Shown here: in pieces, positions 49,874 through 62,659 of the stretch
Position numbering within the stretch: the stretch's first letter is position 1
Layout: each line of letters opens with the position of its first letter
NCBI RefSeq assembly: GCF_008831285.2
Contig: NC_045140.1
Location: 5,435,528 to 5,499,527, forward strand
Direction of reading: 5' to 3'
Source: Nymphaea colorata
Taxonomy: Eukaryota > Streptophyta > Magnoliopsida > Nymphaeales > Nymphaeaceae
Length of the DNA: 64,000 bases
Notes under the pieces: generated by a model
The model's database searches: none
Told to the model about the DNA's origin: nothing
What the model saw: the letters and a program-made list of their open reading frames with translations, nothing else
Position numbers and translations under genes: made by a program

Positions 49874-50319
49874 GTTGTCTTTCCTTGTCTTTGGCCACTG
49901 GTTTTCTTCCCTTCCTTCTTCCTCCTCTTCTTTTCGCCTTGAAGTTTTGAGGGAGGCATCGTATGACCAAAGAGGACTCTGCGGAGAGAAGGGAATCAAA
50001 GAGAGAGTTTCGCCGTTTACGATAAGTTTGGATGGATTTGGTAGAGAGCAAAGAATTTGTCCTGCGGCTTTCTTAGTAAGGATGCATACATCAATGGGAA
50101 ATCTCCCAAGCAAAGGAATAAAAGTTTTTGCTACGAGAGGGAGTGTGAAAAAAGAAAAGACTATGGAATGACGGATGAATATTAGACGTTTAGTTGATTT
50201 TAAAAATAAAATTTTCTTATAATTTAACCTTATGAAATTTGAATGGTTTTTTCCCAAATGTTTAACAGTGTGGGTTAAGCAAAAAAAAAGATGCTTTGGC
50301 CATTGCCTCTTTCTCTTTC

Positions 50320-50356
<37 letters not shown>

Positions 50357-50631
50357 ATTGTGCATGCATATCCAGAATCCAAATTCTTCAAATTCAAATC
50401 CATTACAGCTTAAGCATCCAAATTAGGGTTTTCACATGCATGGACTGCTGTCGCAAGGCATGATACTAATCACATTTGACGTAGCTTCTAAGCAAACGTG
50501 GTGTACTGTGCCTGTGGATCATGGTGCCTTATATAATTAAACATTATAAGGAAGAGGAAACTACATGCTCTATGAATGGAGGCAGTAGAAACAAAAAAAA
50601 TAGAAAGAGAAAAAGGAAAGAGAGGCATACC
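49874..50631. other. Upstream region of the NHL gene, with AT microsatellite
   Basis: Contains the CT-rich (minus strand) leader of the NHL gene and an AT microsatellite at about 50324-50353. No other feature. Confidence 0.5.
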
Positions 50632-50811
50632 CAGGGACAGAGCCAAGGGGGACCCGCAGGTGCCTGTTTTTTTTTTTTTAAATGTACATGTAAATTTTAG
50701 AAAATATCACTTGTTTTATATAAAAAGTTTGAAAAATGATATTTTGGCACCAGTCAAAATTTAGAAACTTTAATTTGAGCCCCTTATGAAAAATTTCTGG
50801 CTCTGCTCCTG
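50632..50811. mobile_element. hAT-like MITE of the CAG..GGAGCCA family, copy 1
   Basis: The left end CAGGGACAGAGCCAAG pairs with the reverse complement of the right end (CAGGAGCAGAGCCAGAAA). Flanking octamers GGCATACC (50624-50631) and AGCATATT (50812-50819) match at 5 of 8 positions, and all three differences are transitions, consistent with a decayed 8-bp duplication. The interior AAATGTACATGTAAATTTTA is shared with the copy at 53005-53180. Confidence 0.65.
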
Positions 50812-51316
50812 AGCATATTGACCTCAATGCCCTAATCTAAGGACATGAAAATTAAATATATGTAGGAAAACAAGCAAGATACTAATCCCAGAGCATGCTT
50901 AGGGAATTAGGCTAGCCTACGCACAAAAAATTAAACTATTGTAGAATAGAAAGTAAAACCGCTATAAGCATGTTAAAAAGAAGAAAGGAAGACAAATTAC
51001 CTGACTTGGACTAGGACCACGACCCCAACTTGATTTGATCACTTGAGCCTTGGCTAAAAGACCTAATTGATCGCTATTGTTGCTCGAACGAAGTTCCTAA
51101 CGCAGAGTCTTAAATTTGGCAAAGGATATAGTGAATAACATTACTTATGTAGTGTCTAAAGCCAGCAGATTTATGCATGATCATATTGCGTTAAGCAGAT
51201 TATGTGTTATCTCAAGACTTGGCTTCCAATGGGAGATTCGCGGGTTGTCCTGCCAAGGCAAACAATAATGATAAACATTGAAAAAATGGCAACCCATCGA
51301 ATGAAACCATTGGTGA

Positions 51317-51539
51317 CAGTAGCAGAGCTACCACGGGGCTGGTGTGGGCAAATGCCCACCCAAACATGCGTAAGTTTTCGTAAAATTTTTATTTATCATG
51401 TGTTGGACTGAGGCCTTAACCATATGGGGTGCCCACACCAGACCCAAACTAATGCCCTGTAGCTCTACATGCACTCAATCCATTGCAATAATAAGATAAA
51501 TTAGTACCCATCGACTAAAACTTTCTGGCTCCGCCACTG
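51317..51539. mobile_element. hAT-like MITE of the CAG..GGAGCCA family, copy 2
   Basis: The left end CAGTAGCAGAGCTA pairs with the reverse complement of the right end (CAGTGGCGGAGCCAGAAAG). Flanking octamers ATTGGTGA / ATTGATGA match at 7 of 8 positions. Length is 223 bp; no coding capacity. Confidence 0.75.
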
Positions 51540-52086
51540 ATTGATGATTGTATTGCTTTGTATCATCCTAAGAATCTGGTAACAAAAAACAAAAACATAT
51601 CAATCTCATTGTAGCAACAACATTTTTATGTTGTGGAATCTACAACTCTCACAAGAAGTGAGAAATAGCAGAGTTCATGGATGTAAAACAAAGGCGGAAC
51701 CACGTAAAATTTCATGTGTTTCTCTTGTGATCTCTTGATACTTTGCACCCCTCCCCCCACCCTGAACCTCCACTGAGTCAAGCAATAGCACCATATATAG
51801 AAAGTTGTTTCACATTATGTACAGAACCTGATCTTGTTTTCTTATTCAAAAACTTGTTTAAGAACCTCCCATGCTCCACAACGCAAGAAGAAGAAACAAG
51901 GCAACAATTCATAGGAACCAAAACAAGTATATGTACAAAACTGCAAGTCCATGCCGTGCACATGACTTAGTGAGGCCATCTGCACTTAAGAATGTGCCTC
52001 TAATCTAGCCATGTAAAGAAAACCTTTCGAGTCCACATTTGAATCGGCAAATCTGGCAACTAAATCGAAAGCAGAACCCTTGTTGC

Positions 52087-52302
52087 AGCGGCGTAGATAT
52101 GCGGGGGCTCCATGGGGTGTATACCATACAGATCCTTTTCTCTGAAAGTTTAAATTAATGGTTGAACTTAGGTGAATGTAGGTCCAATTATACATGACAG
52201 TCCCACAGAATCTAGGTCACTGCCTCATCGTTAATTTTTAAACAGTTGTTAACTAGATGCTTAATAACCCACGAGAGAAAAAAATTTCTGGCTTCGCCCC
52301 TT
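52087..52302. mobile_element. hAT-like MITE of the CAG..GGAGCCA family, copy 3
   Basis: The left end CAGCGGCGTAG pairs with the reverse complement of the right end (AAGGGGCGAAGCCAGAAA). Flanking octamers CCTTGTTG / CCTCGTCA differ only by transitions (5 of 8 identical). The borders are less sure than for copy 2. Confidence 0.5.
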
Positions 52303-53004
52303 CCTCGTCATTGCTGCTTTGAGTTATACCTGGTTCAATCAAGATGTGGTTTTTTAGAAATTAAATATTCATGTAACAGATCAATCCAGGGTTACACGCA
52401 ATTGATATGTACAATCATATAGGCTTGCAAGTGAAACTTATTAACGACAGATGCACACTCATGTGTTGTGATATAATGTTATGCAACACTCCCAATTAGT
52501 TAATCTCCCTAGTTATAATTGCATATTGTTTTTATCTCTCATATCCTACTTTTATTTTTGGTTCTGTTGAACTACAATATTTAAAGGTTGTTTCTTTCAC
52601 CACTCTATGTTATAATGTCGCGCATGGTGGCTATTATGACGCTCGTGGTCCAAGGGAAGTGAGTAAATATGCAACTTTCGGACCAAATATACGGGTATAC
52701 TCAAGCCGGTCCTCCTTTGCCAACTCAAGACTGGGCATCGTTGTAGCATGAAAATTTCTGCCTTCAGTTCGGTTCGGTGCAGTGGCGGAGCCAGGATTCA
52801 ACTAGTTTATAATTAGAATTTTAACTCAAACTCCGACTTATTTATTAAAAAAGTTGAGTTTAAATCAAACTTACACAAGCGAGTTCGAGTAGAGCGGGCT
52901 CAACTCATACATCCTTAGGTCCTAGGTCTGACCCCATGCACTTGACGGATCGAGAGTGGAGTCCGATCACTGCCCCTGCTGGGGGTGCATGAAAATGTTA
53001 GAAG

Positions 53005-53180
53005 CAGGGCCGAAGCCAAGGAGGGGCACTTAGGGGCACTTGCCCTCACAAAAAAATAAAATAAAAATGTACATGTAAATTTTAAAAATTTTTAATTGTT
53101 TTAATTTTGAAAAATGATATTTCAGCCTCAATCAAAATTTCTTTAATTGGACTTGTGAAACATTTCTAACTTTGCCCGTG
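53005..53180. mobile_element. hAT-like MITE of the CAG..GGAGCCA family, copy 4
   Basis: The left end CAGGGCCGAAGCCAAGG pairs with the reverse complement of the right end (CACGGGCAAAGTTAGAAA). Flanking octamers GTTAGAAG / ATTAGAAA match at 6 of 8, both differences being transitions. The interior closely resembles copy 1. A solitary left end CAGTGGCGGAGCCAGGATT lies at 52780 without an obvious partner. Confidence 0.65.
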
Positions 53181-54590
53181 ATTAGAAAGCAGTTGGTTGG
53201 ACGCTGTAAGCGAACGTGCCTAGCCAGCTTCATTATGTCTACTAGATCGGATCCCACTAACCTAGTCCTACCGGAAGAAAGGAACGGCAATAAAAATAAA
53301 AAAGTGGGTCATTCAGGTCGGTCGGAGTAACTGACGCCATTATCGCCGGCGCCTCTGCAGCCACGGTGCAGGCCATTAAAAAGGAGACTGACCATATGAG
53401 ACCAAAATGGTCAGCACCATCCATCTTTCTCTCTCTTCACATATAATAAACAGGCGACGACAGGCCGGAGATCGGTGTGACTTCACTCCTTCCGCTCATC
53501 ACGCCGAGGTTACTTGTAAATAAGAACAAAAGTCGTTCGATTTCGATCCATTTTTTGGGTTTTCTCTGCACTGTTTGAATTCGGTTGGCAGCTTTTCTCC
53601 TTTTTCCTCTGTGTTTATTTGAACAACTGTTTCAGATTTACAGCAGAGAGAGCCATCTTCAAGAATGGCGACCGTGTAAAACTGAAGCACCGTTTCCTTC
53701 TAATGCCATTATTTCCAAATAGGATCCCACAAAACCCACCGCAATTCGCGCAGCAATGGGAGGACACACACACTCTCTCTCTCTCTCACCTACTGGCTAC
53801 AGTCGGGTGATAATGGATTTTCTTTTTTCCTCATAATTACCGGAAGCCTCATTTCTTCTTTTGCCCCTTCATCTTCTTTTTTCAAGACAAAGTTGACAAG
53901 TTCGCCATGAATTGCCATTTTTATATAATTTTCTTTTCAAAACTAATTGATTCTTGACTTATGGGCACTCGTCAGTTTCGCCTCAATCTTGACAAACTAG
54001 TAGCAATCTTTGATTCTTTATCTAGCAAATTCTAGTAGAGAGAGTTTCACGTACCATTCTATTAAAATCATTATCTTCCTTACCATGAAACATTGTAATT
54101 GAAAATTTAGTTTGAGAAACTCAGAGACTAAAAATCAAAGAAAAATTTCGTTTGGTCAATAGCAGATAGGCAGGGACGAGTTTGTCAACCCGCTTTTAAG
54201 TTAGGTAGGGAAATATTTGTTGCAATATCAAGAAAGTACTTTCATATTTTGCAATTTGCTGACAAGAACCATATTTGCCAAACCAGTGCACCTCTTTTTT
54301 CTATACTCTGCTACCATGGTGATTTTATCGAGACCAACTAAGTTAAATTTTGATTTTTCGATCAAACAAACATTCTAACTGCAAAAAAGGAGAATGATAT
54401 TTACTTTTGTTTTAAAGATCACAGTTGTACATTCTGAGGCGGATGATGGTCCTTGAACTTCCATTCTATCATAAACTTAGTAGGTCTTCAATTAATTGCC
54501 TAATATCAAGGAGGACTCCGTTTCCAGATTTCAACACAATAAATTATCTTCGTACTAAGGGAGAGAGAGGCCCACTCCCTTCCCTACTGT
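53181..54590 (+). other. Upstream region of the first E6-like gene
   Basis: No further gene. A CACACACTCTCTCTCTCTC run lies near 53765-53787. The sequence is AT-rich throughout. Confidence 0.5.
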
Positions 54591-54598
54591 ATATAAAT
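54591..54598 (+). promoter_or_regulatory. TATA box of the first E6-like gene
   Basis: ATATAAAT lies about 95 bases before the ATG at 54691, in a good position to give a leader of roughly 60-70 bases. Confidence 0.75.
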
Positions 54599-54690
54599 AT
54601 CCTCATCATCTCTGCCAAACAACACAAGCAACCATCATTTCCCCTTCTTCTCATAGCATTGAGCGAGATAGCTGAAGAGAGAGCGGAATC

Positions 54691-55419
54691 ATGGCTGCCT
54701 CTCAGACCCAATTCTTCCTCTTCACCTTCCTCCTGATTGCCGTCTCCCTCCAAGCCCAGGCAAGGGAGAGCCGCTTCTTCAGCAAGACCACACCCTTCGA
54801 GCAACCAAGGCAAGGAGAAGACCTGCCGCAACAGCAGCAGGAGGTTCAGAGCGAGTTCACTCCACTCTCTTCCTTCAAGGAGACCTCCCTATCAGAAGAA
54901 AACCAGAACGGCCATGGCCTCTACAGCCACGAGCCCACCCAATTCCCTCCCACCACCACCACCACCACTCCCACCACCACCAATCCTGAAACCCAGTTTA
55001 CTCCCATCGACTACACCTCCTTCAAGACGACCACCAACGAGTACAACAGCTTCGACAGCAAGGACGTCAACACTGGATTCTCCGGCTACGGCATGAGCGA
55101 CACCAGGCTCCTCGAGAAAGGCAAGTACTTCTATGACATTCAGAAGGAAGGATATCAGAAGGACTTCCCTTATCAGAAGGGAACTTCTGGCTCTGGTTTC
55201 GAGTACCCAACAGCGAACAGATATGGAGGATATGGCAGTGAGAAGTATGAAGGATACGAGAACACATATGGAGGATACAATGGTAACCAGAACAGATATG
55301 GAGGATACGGTGGCAATGAGAACTTCAATGGAGGTTATGGCGGCAAAGAGAATGAGAAGGGCTACGTTGAGCCTAACAACTTCTACAACGAGTACAAGAA
55401 CGACGAATTCATTCCTTAG
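54691..55419 (+). CDS. E6-like secreted, Gly/Tyr/Asn-rich protein (copy 1)
   Basis: A single exon of 242 residues. A clear signal peptide (MAASQTQFFLFTFLLIAVSL, cleavage likely after QAQA) is followed by the family box RESRFFSKTTP. Then come FTPLSSFKETS, a Thr/Pro-rich block, ITYTSFKT-like EYNSFDSKDVNTGFSGYGMS, DTRLLEKGKYFYDIQKEGYQ and a C-terminal array of NRYGGYG/GGYGG-type repeats ending FIP. This is the layout of the cotton fibre protein E6 and plant E6-like proteins, secreted and thought to associate with cell walls, with no known enzyme activity. It is a tandem paralogue of 62660-63376, same strand. The TATA box is at 54591. Confidence 0.9.
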   Translation: MAASQTQFFLFTFLLIAVSLQAQARESRFFSKTTPFEQPRQGEDLPQQQQEVQSEFTPLSSFKETSLSEENQNGHGLYSHEPTQFPPTTTTTTPTTTNPETQFTPIDYTSFKTTTNEYNSFDSKDVNTGFSGYGMSDTRLLEKGKYFYDIQKEGYQKDFPYQKGTSGSGFEYPTANRYGGYGSEKYEGYENTYGGYNGNQNRYGGYGGNENFNGGYGGKENEKGYVEPNNFYNEYKNDEFIP

Positions 55420-56859
55420 ATACAGCCCTTTTCTGCTCTCTATATTCTTGAGCTCTTACGGCTTTTAAATACCTGCAGAATGTTGTTAAAGTGTTGATGC
55501 AGTGATCTGTAATACGGTTTTTTCTCTTTTCTTTTAGTCTTATATGAAATTGCAAAGTGAATAACTTCACAATGTGTTGCTATCGATCTAATTCCACTTT
55601 TGTAGCAAGGTGTTGGTGCTTGGTTTTTGTACACAATCAAGTGGATATTCCGGGGACTGTTTTCTGCATTAAAGTGTGATATTGCAATGTAAGCGCAGAA
55701 CCTTAATTCCCTATTATCAAGTTAAGTAAGGAAAGCATAGATCTCTCGTTTTCGATTCATGGTATTCTATCTAAAAGGTCGAACGCTTGCAAATTAATAT
55801 ATCGTGTCCTGCAATAGCTTGATTCGTTTATAAGATGCTGAAACTTTTACAGAAACAGAAATATACTTAAATTTGCCTCTCCTTATTTTAATCATTTCTT
55901 CTTTGTCTAACTTAGGCAGTTAATTGGAAGAAACCAAACATATGTTTCTGTTATTTCATCAAAACGAAAGCAAATCTTTCTTTCCGTCATGCATTGTATA
56001 GACGCATCAGTTTATATATTAAAAGTAAGAGAGAGAAACTTGTTATGTGCACACCTCAGTGAAACAAAAATTGTACACGACCAAAATATTCTACTTGATT
56101 TGTTAAGAGAGCTTTTTATAAGGATAAGAAAATGTTAAGAAAAAGTAAAAAATCTTATATGTATATATATATATATATATATTAATATATATTTAAAAAA
56201 AGTACTCCAACCCATTTTTTGTTTCGTTTTGTGTATATTTGTTCTCCATATCATAAGAGAAGAGGATGTGAGGTTATTAAACGCTCTTAAAACAGCCCTG
56301 AACTTGCCTGAAAGGAAGCGGAGAGGACTCCGGCCCTTTCGACTTCCAACCACCTTTGCTTCTATCGACGGACGATTCAGTGGGTTTTCGTGCCCGGACG
56401 TTTCATGCTCTTCCCTTCTCTTTTATGTTCATGAACCCACAAATTGCCCTCCATATAGAAAAGTTAAAATGCCTATGAATATGAGTAAGAATACATATGA
56501 ATGCCATTCGAAATGGCTATTGTCTTCCAGATCATCTGGCAAGGAGTCCCATGCTATAATGCGTTTCGACAAGCTACTGTCTTCTGTGAACCCCCAAAAG
56601 GTGCACGCTGAGGTCCTGTTATGATGGCCATTGTTGAGAGCTGGCAACACTTTAGAAAATAAACAACAATATACAGAAGAGAATGTAGACGCAGAAGGCG
56701 TTGGGCGAGTATTTTCGAAAATCACATGGGTATTTTTTCTGTTAACAGGTGTCTCCCTGTTTTAGACTTTAAACCATTTTGCACCGTAAACAACTGCATG
56801 ATCGACGATATAATATATATATATATATATATATGGCGACTTTAATTTTTCGGAGTAAC

Positions 56860-57350
56860 TTAATTATGCCGTTCACCCAAACATGATAGAAGTTAAAAAG
56901 AAAAAAATAAGCATAAAAAGTGGTAGATATTTTCATTGTCTAAGATAACTTCACACTTTTTAATTGTTGTTCTTTTATCAATCATTCATCTGCTTTAGAT
57001 GAAAAACCCGAGCTAGATAGCTGAGGGACTCAATATAGCTGGAGTCATCATTCACTCTTTTTCTTTCTATCTCCTATATATATATATATACACGTATACA
57101 TATCAGAAACAAAGAGAAAAAAAGAAAATTAATGTTGACTCTAATTGTTTAGAGTCACTTAGCCATCTAATATGCACCATTCGATACAATAAGATGAATA
57201 ATTAAGAAAAAAAATAAAAGTAAAAGGTGATGAATATTTTTATAATTTAATATTAGTTTACATATTTTTCTTATTATTTTTCTTTTCAATCATTCATATA
57301 AACGATCTTGGTTGGATGACTGGATGACTCTATTTAACAATAGTGATAGT
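56860..57350. repeat. Diverged tandem repeat with duplicated junction
   Basis: Two similar blocks of roughly 200 bp contain AAAAAAATAA...AAAAG-TG(G/A)T, later TCAATCATTCAT and then a CTGA/GACTC junction. Farther right, GACTCTATTTAACAATAG recurs at about 57326 and 57367, each followed by TAGTTAACTATATATA. Confidence 0.65.
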
Positions 57351-57903
57351 TAACTATATATATCGATGACTCTATTTAACAATAGACATAGTTAACTATA
57401 TATATATATATCACAAGTGGCTACCTTTACAAGGTGCAGGTTAGAGGAGTGTTTTGAGAACTAGGGGATATTTATAGCATTCCGGGATGTAACACAGGAT
57501 CTGTCCACGTATTGCGTACTTGACCCTGCACCACTTGGCAAGAGTAAAAAAATGAACATATATGTTAGTGAAAAACTGTTAGGAAAAGCACCTGTGGGGT
57601 CGTATTACTTTAATTTCACGCCTCTATTATTTGCCCATAGGCCCGACTCACATGCACTGACCAAAGGGATTTTGGGGCCATTTTTTGAAAAAGAAATGGA
57701 CATTTTTGAAAATTTTTACTTTTCTGCTTTTTCATCTCTTTCAAATTATGGGTTTATTTTTTTTTATAGGCTAAGGGCATTCTGGTCATTCTGCACCTCA
57801 ATGCAACAAAAAATTGTGTGCAACCGTGCAATAATAATTGGTCGATGTCTCAGTAGATTTTGTTTCCAAATTTTATGCTTTCTATTGTTTGAAAGCAGTG
57901 GCC

Positions 57904-57905
<2 letters not shown>

Positions 57906-57979
<74 letters not shown>
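57906..57979. repeat. (AT)37 microsatellite
   Basis: A perfect 74-base AT dinucleotide array. Confidence 0.97.
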
Positions 57980-57981
<2 letters not shown>

Positions 57982-60277
57982 AAAACATTAAAGTTATTAA
58001 ATTAGTGCTCGTCTCGCGACAATTTCGGCTCGAACAGGCAGCACAGACCTACTATGCAAGAGCAAAGTGAGATTTTTTTTTTAATGAAATAATAAACATA
58101 CAGTTAACAAAATTTCAATTGGTCATGTAGCAGTGGCATGAGTTTCATTTTATGTAACTAGACCCACTAATTTAAGCTTTCATATAATGAACTCGGTGAG
58201 GCCAACACATTTGAAATCCTTGAATCAAGATTGCTGATAAAATCCATGGTTGATCCGACTGACCTAAGATTCACACTTAACATCTTTTGTGGGGGAGGAG
58301 ACGGCCCCCGCCGGGAACTCAGGCCCTGCATAATTACCTCATATTCCCAGAAATAACAAGATATCATTTGTAGATTGTGTTCTAAAAACACAATCTTCTT
58401 ATCAATAAATTCTCTCTTAAAAATTCTTAGAGCTCCCACAACACTGTTTAGCACAGTGGAAAAAGAAAAAAAAGAAACGACAAGATTTTACTTAATATAT
58501 ACTCCACTTTGCTTAACGAGAGAGGGAGAAGGTCTTCTTTTCTTCGGTTATGAGTCAATTTAAAGCACCAACTAGATGGCATCCAAGAATATGAGGATCG
58601 ATAGACTTGAAAAGAAAAGGATCGTTATGCAATTACTTACTAATATAATTTTTCCAATTTTGAGAAAACTCTAGATCTATAACCATGATTAACCTGGAAG
58701 GAGCCAAATGAAGAAGAATATTGGAGCATTTACAGCAAAAATTTAGTGTTTAGTTTTCTTACTTAATCTAATTCCTTCAACTAATTGACACGTGAGTGAG
58801 TAGGAATAATATTTCATCATACCGTCAGTTGAGAGCCGAAGCCCCCACCCTTTCCTCATCCCCAGGATAAATTCCTTCAACAAATTTGCCACCTAACTAA
58901 TCAAGGCTCTATCTGCCTGGCTAGGGTTTCCAACTTCCAATTTTAAGAACAAGGTCAAGAGTTCAATGCAATTGAAGTTGTATATTAACATGATTTGGTT
59001 TAAAAGGGGAAGAAAGAAACAAGAATCAATCACGAATTAGGGAAATTAAATGATAGAGAACACTTATTTTATGACCACAGAATATGCTTCAAACCACATG
59101 AGTAGAATAGACCTCCCAATCACACGAGAGCTTATTACACGAGCTCCAAAATATGCTAAAACTATGTGACAAATGTATTATGATTTCCGTTCAAAAGATT
59201 GCTTACATTTGGACCCACTCACCAACTAAAAGCCAATTTGCATATATGTTTCATATATGACATGCACCTTTTACGCCACCGCCTCTTGTTGGATCTTCCT
59301 TCGAACTAAATACTCCTACAAATTGGTTCCTTTGGGGAGGATGACGGATCAGGCTAATTGGGTAACAAGAAATCCACTCCAAATCTATAATAAGGTAGCG
59401 TTTGATGACTTCTGATCTCGTATCTGAGACTACATTAAAAGGTGTGTGTATTATAAGATCTTAAGTTTAAACAAACGTAGGATCTTTGTGGCATGGATTT
59501 TAAATTCATGCTACGTATATAAAATCGAATGGGGAAAAGAGTCTTTTAACTTTAAAGCCACGGATTTGAGGTCTTGTTGATATCGGGTCTGCAGCCTTGC
59601 AGATATCATATATGCGGTGGAACAAACGCCCCCAGAGATCTAAATCCACTTCAAAATGTGTTGGATGCATGGATCGTTTACAAACAACTGGATCCAGATT
59701 AGTTTATTTACTCCAAATCCATTGATGCGTCCTCTTTTGTCACAAATCGTTCACTGGTAGTTGGTGCCATATGCTTTACTGACGTTGAACAAGCATCACA
59801 AAATGTCATAATTGGCGTCACTAAGTGCTCTTTCTGTCGTAAGCCTGGAAGCTGGAGCGGCCTGGCCTACAAGACCATCCCCCTTGGGCCTATCTATGTG
59901 TTTCTTGTTGCAGCAAGAGTTAGGTATATTTGTCGGTGGGCAAAAGGGGCGTCACTAATTGGAGGCCTGTCAATATACTGCCAATGAATTTGGGGGTTGG
60001 GAGAGAAGAGAAACAAACATTTTTGTCTTGTATGGTAAGACCAACAAGCGGTGGTTGGAAATAATGTAAATGGAGAAGTCTAATTAAATGGCCAACATGG
60101 TTGGGATGCCACATTTGTTTAAGTTTATTATATGTAAAACTGCATACATTAGGTCGCCAAAAGACTTTATATAGGTCCGCAAACCAGTGTAAAACCCGGA
60201 GGCTAGTACCCTTACTCCCTTGACATCTGCCAATGAAAAAGCCAAGGTCTGTTGCACTATACCTATCCAATCCCGAA

Positions 60278-60488
60278 CAGAGCCAGAAATATTTCATTGT
60301 AGGAGCCAAACTATGTTTCAAAAAAGTTTCAAAATTTTATATAGTTTAAACTATAATTTTTAAATTTTACATATAAGATTGCGCCCCTGATCCCATTGTA
60401 GGAGCCAAATTATGTTTCAAAAAAGTTTCAAAATTTTATATAGTTTAAACTATAATTTTTAAATTTTACATATAAAATTGCGCCCCTG
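60278..60488. mobile_element. hAT-like MITE with internal tandem duplication (copy 5)
   Basis: The left end CAGAGCCAGAAATATTTCA and right end GCGCCCCTG fit the CAG..GGAGCCA family. Flanking octamers ATCCCGAA (60270-60277) / ATCCCAAA (60489-60496) match at 7 of 8. Inside, a roughly 99-base unit (ATTGTAGGAGCCAAACTATG onward) is directly repeated with very few differences. Confidence 0.65.
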
Positions 60489-62578
60489 ATCCCAAAGCAC
60501 TCCAGCTTTTGGTGACTGGGTTTTAATCCATGAAATCAAAACAGCTCAAGAATTCAAAATTGTGGCTGCAGGTTTCTTGGTGAAATATGACCATGATATA
60601 CTTAATCCCACTTGCCAACTGAAAAAGAAATTGTGTTTATGGAAAGGTAGGTTGAGGGTCTATGGCTCTAGTATAAATGTTAAACTAGCTTTGTTTGTCT
60701 GTTTTTGTTTAATTTAATGATTACGGCTCAATGCAGCCATAGACCCCGGAGACAATGGGAATGTGGGGGCCTTCATGCTCATTTCTAGGCTTGGATTGTT
60801 AGACTCTTCCATGGACCGTGGGGCCATGGCCATGGCCGGCCGATTGCCGTTGTATATGCCATACTGGTGCATGAATTTTGGTGCGTCAATATGGTTAATG
60901 ATTAAAACACCCTTAATTCATACTAAAAAAAATTGTAAAGGAAAAATTAAAAATGAGCAAAAGTAAAAAGACTAGGAAGGGCATTTCATTATCGACATTC
61001 CCCTCTTTCTCTCTCCCAAATCATTACATTTCCCTTCCTCTCTCATAATTGCCCGGACTCGTGCTTTTGTAGTTGTACTCTTCCTTTAATTGATGCGTTC
61101 ATTTATTACATATTTCGTGAACTGGTAAGGTCAGGAACAGGATCTGACCAAGGCTGAGAGTCTGATTAAAATACGGCGGACTGTCACAAATATCATGAAA
61201 GTATCGTGATACTCTGATCTGCTCCCAAGACATAGAGCTTTTCTCCTAATTCCCGTGATATTTGTTGGGATGTGCACCATTGTTGACAATTAGATTTTTT
61301 GTTTAAGTTATATATGGACGTAATAAGTTATTCATATTTTGCTCGGCTTGAGTTCGAATCATTGAAACTCGTTCCCATTTGATTTGATTTTTTTTTTTTT
61401 GGTTTAAGTTTGAAAATTACAAAGAAAAAATGATGGCCTATATTCTCCAATTTAATCTAATCAAGTTCATGTAACTCAAACTCGACCCATTTACAAGCTC
61501 AAATTTTTAGTTAAGCTCAAGTTTAACTGAACTTATGATTCGAGTCGAGCTCGAGTTGGCTTTATTTAAGACACATCCATTGCAGAGTAATTTCTCCCTC
61601 TGTCTCTTTGATTGTTTCTTTTGGCTGGAAATGGGGGTCCAGATTCGGTTCTTGCCCATACAAAATTTTTTACTTCTTTACAAATAGGAATAAATTTTCA
61701 TAAATCATGTTTTACTCTCTTAGCCTTAGGGATGAGAGTATTAGCTTCAGTTATTTAATACTAACGGGCGAGCAACAAAGTCGTTAATGAAAAGAAAAAA
61801 TCGCATCTAAGTATGAAGGTTCCGAATTTCTTCTAACTAACAAAAATCATCTTAGATACGCTTTCTAGTTGTACCAGTCGGCCGACCCGGTGCATTTCCC
61901 TTGTTACCAGAAACACTTCAAACTCTGAAAATGTGCATTTGCCTTTCAAGAATGTTTTATGTTAGACAACTTATCCAGAAAAGTGAGATAAATTTTGATA
62001 TCGCACCGCACAGGAACAACAGAAGACAGCACCGCATCTCTCCTATTCCATATATAATACATGGGGTAGTCGGTGCTTAAAATTATCCTTTGATTTTCCT
62101 TCTGCAAACGCCCCCTTCAATTATACTCACCAGCTTTATGGGCCTTTAGTAACTGTCTTAATACCAAGGTGGGCCTCAACAACCCAATTCAACGTAATAA
62201 ATTTTGTTACTTTGAGGCAACCTAAAATCCCCTTTGAATTACAATCTAGAACAATAATTAGGATCAAGATCAACATTCTATGTTGCAAAACCAAAGATAT
62301 TGATGAACGAGTTGAAGTACAACAGGGTGACATCTTCCGGCCTTGAGCATTGCAAGCCGGACTTATATCTTATAAAGACAAGGAATTGGATAAGAACTCA
62401 GGCTTTCGGGTAGGTGGTGGATCTTCTCCTTCACCTCAAATAGTAAGAATTTCATTTCAATTATTTCACCAGTTTTTTATGTTTTTATGAGAAACCAATT
62501 TAAATTTTAAGTGCGTTTTAGTGTTTTGAGTACTTCCAACTTAAGGTTTGTGCCGGGAAACCGAACGCCCCCTCGCTC
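60489..62578. other. Upstream region of the second E6-like gene
   Basis: No gene was recognised; short open frames have no domains. Confidence 0.5.
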
Positions 62579-62586
62579 TATATAAA
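62579..62586 (+). promoter_or_regulatory. TATA box of the second E6-like gene
   Basis: TATATAAA lies about 75-80 bases before the ATG at 62660, followed by CACACTCTTTCC, similar in position to the first copy. Confidence 0.75.
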
Positions 62587-62659
62587 CACACTCTTTCCTT
62601 GCCAAACAACATAAAGAAGGAGTAATCCTCCTTGTCCTTGAGTAAAGTGTGAGCTAGCA

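Larger units (their letters stand above)
55420..60277. other. Intergenic region between the two E6-like genes, left part
   Basis: No gene. Contains AT microsatellites (about 56162-56184, 56813-56834 and a 74-base run at 57906-57979), a diverged tandem repeat at 56860-57350, and a hairpin AGATTGTGTT/AACACAATCT at 58372-58396. The 172-residue open frame across 57.55-58.07 kb is mostly Tyr-Ile from the AT repeat and is not a gene. Confidence 0.6.

Noticed and set aside
49874..50257. Upstream extension of the NHL open frame
   Set aside because: The extension lacks family similarity, and the conserved N-terminal layout begins at the ATG at 49873.
57552..58070. 172-residue open frame
   Set aside because: Most of its middle is Ile-Tyr from the AT microsatellite; there are no domains or conserved segments.
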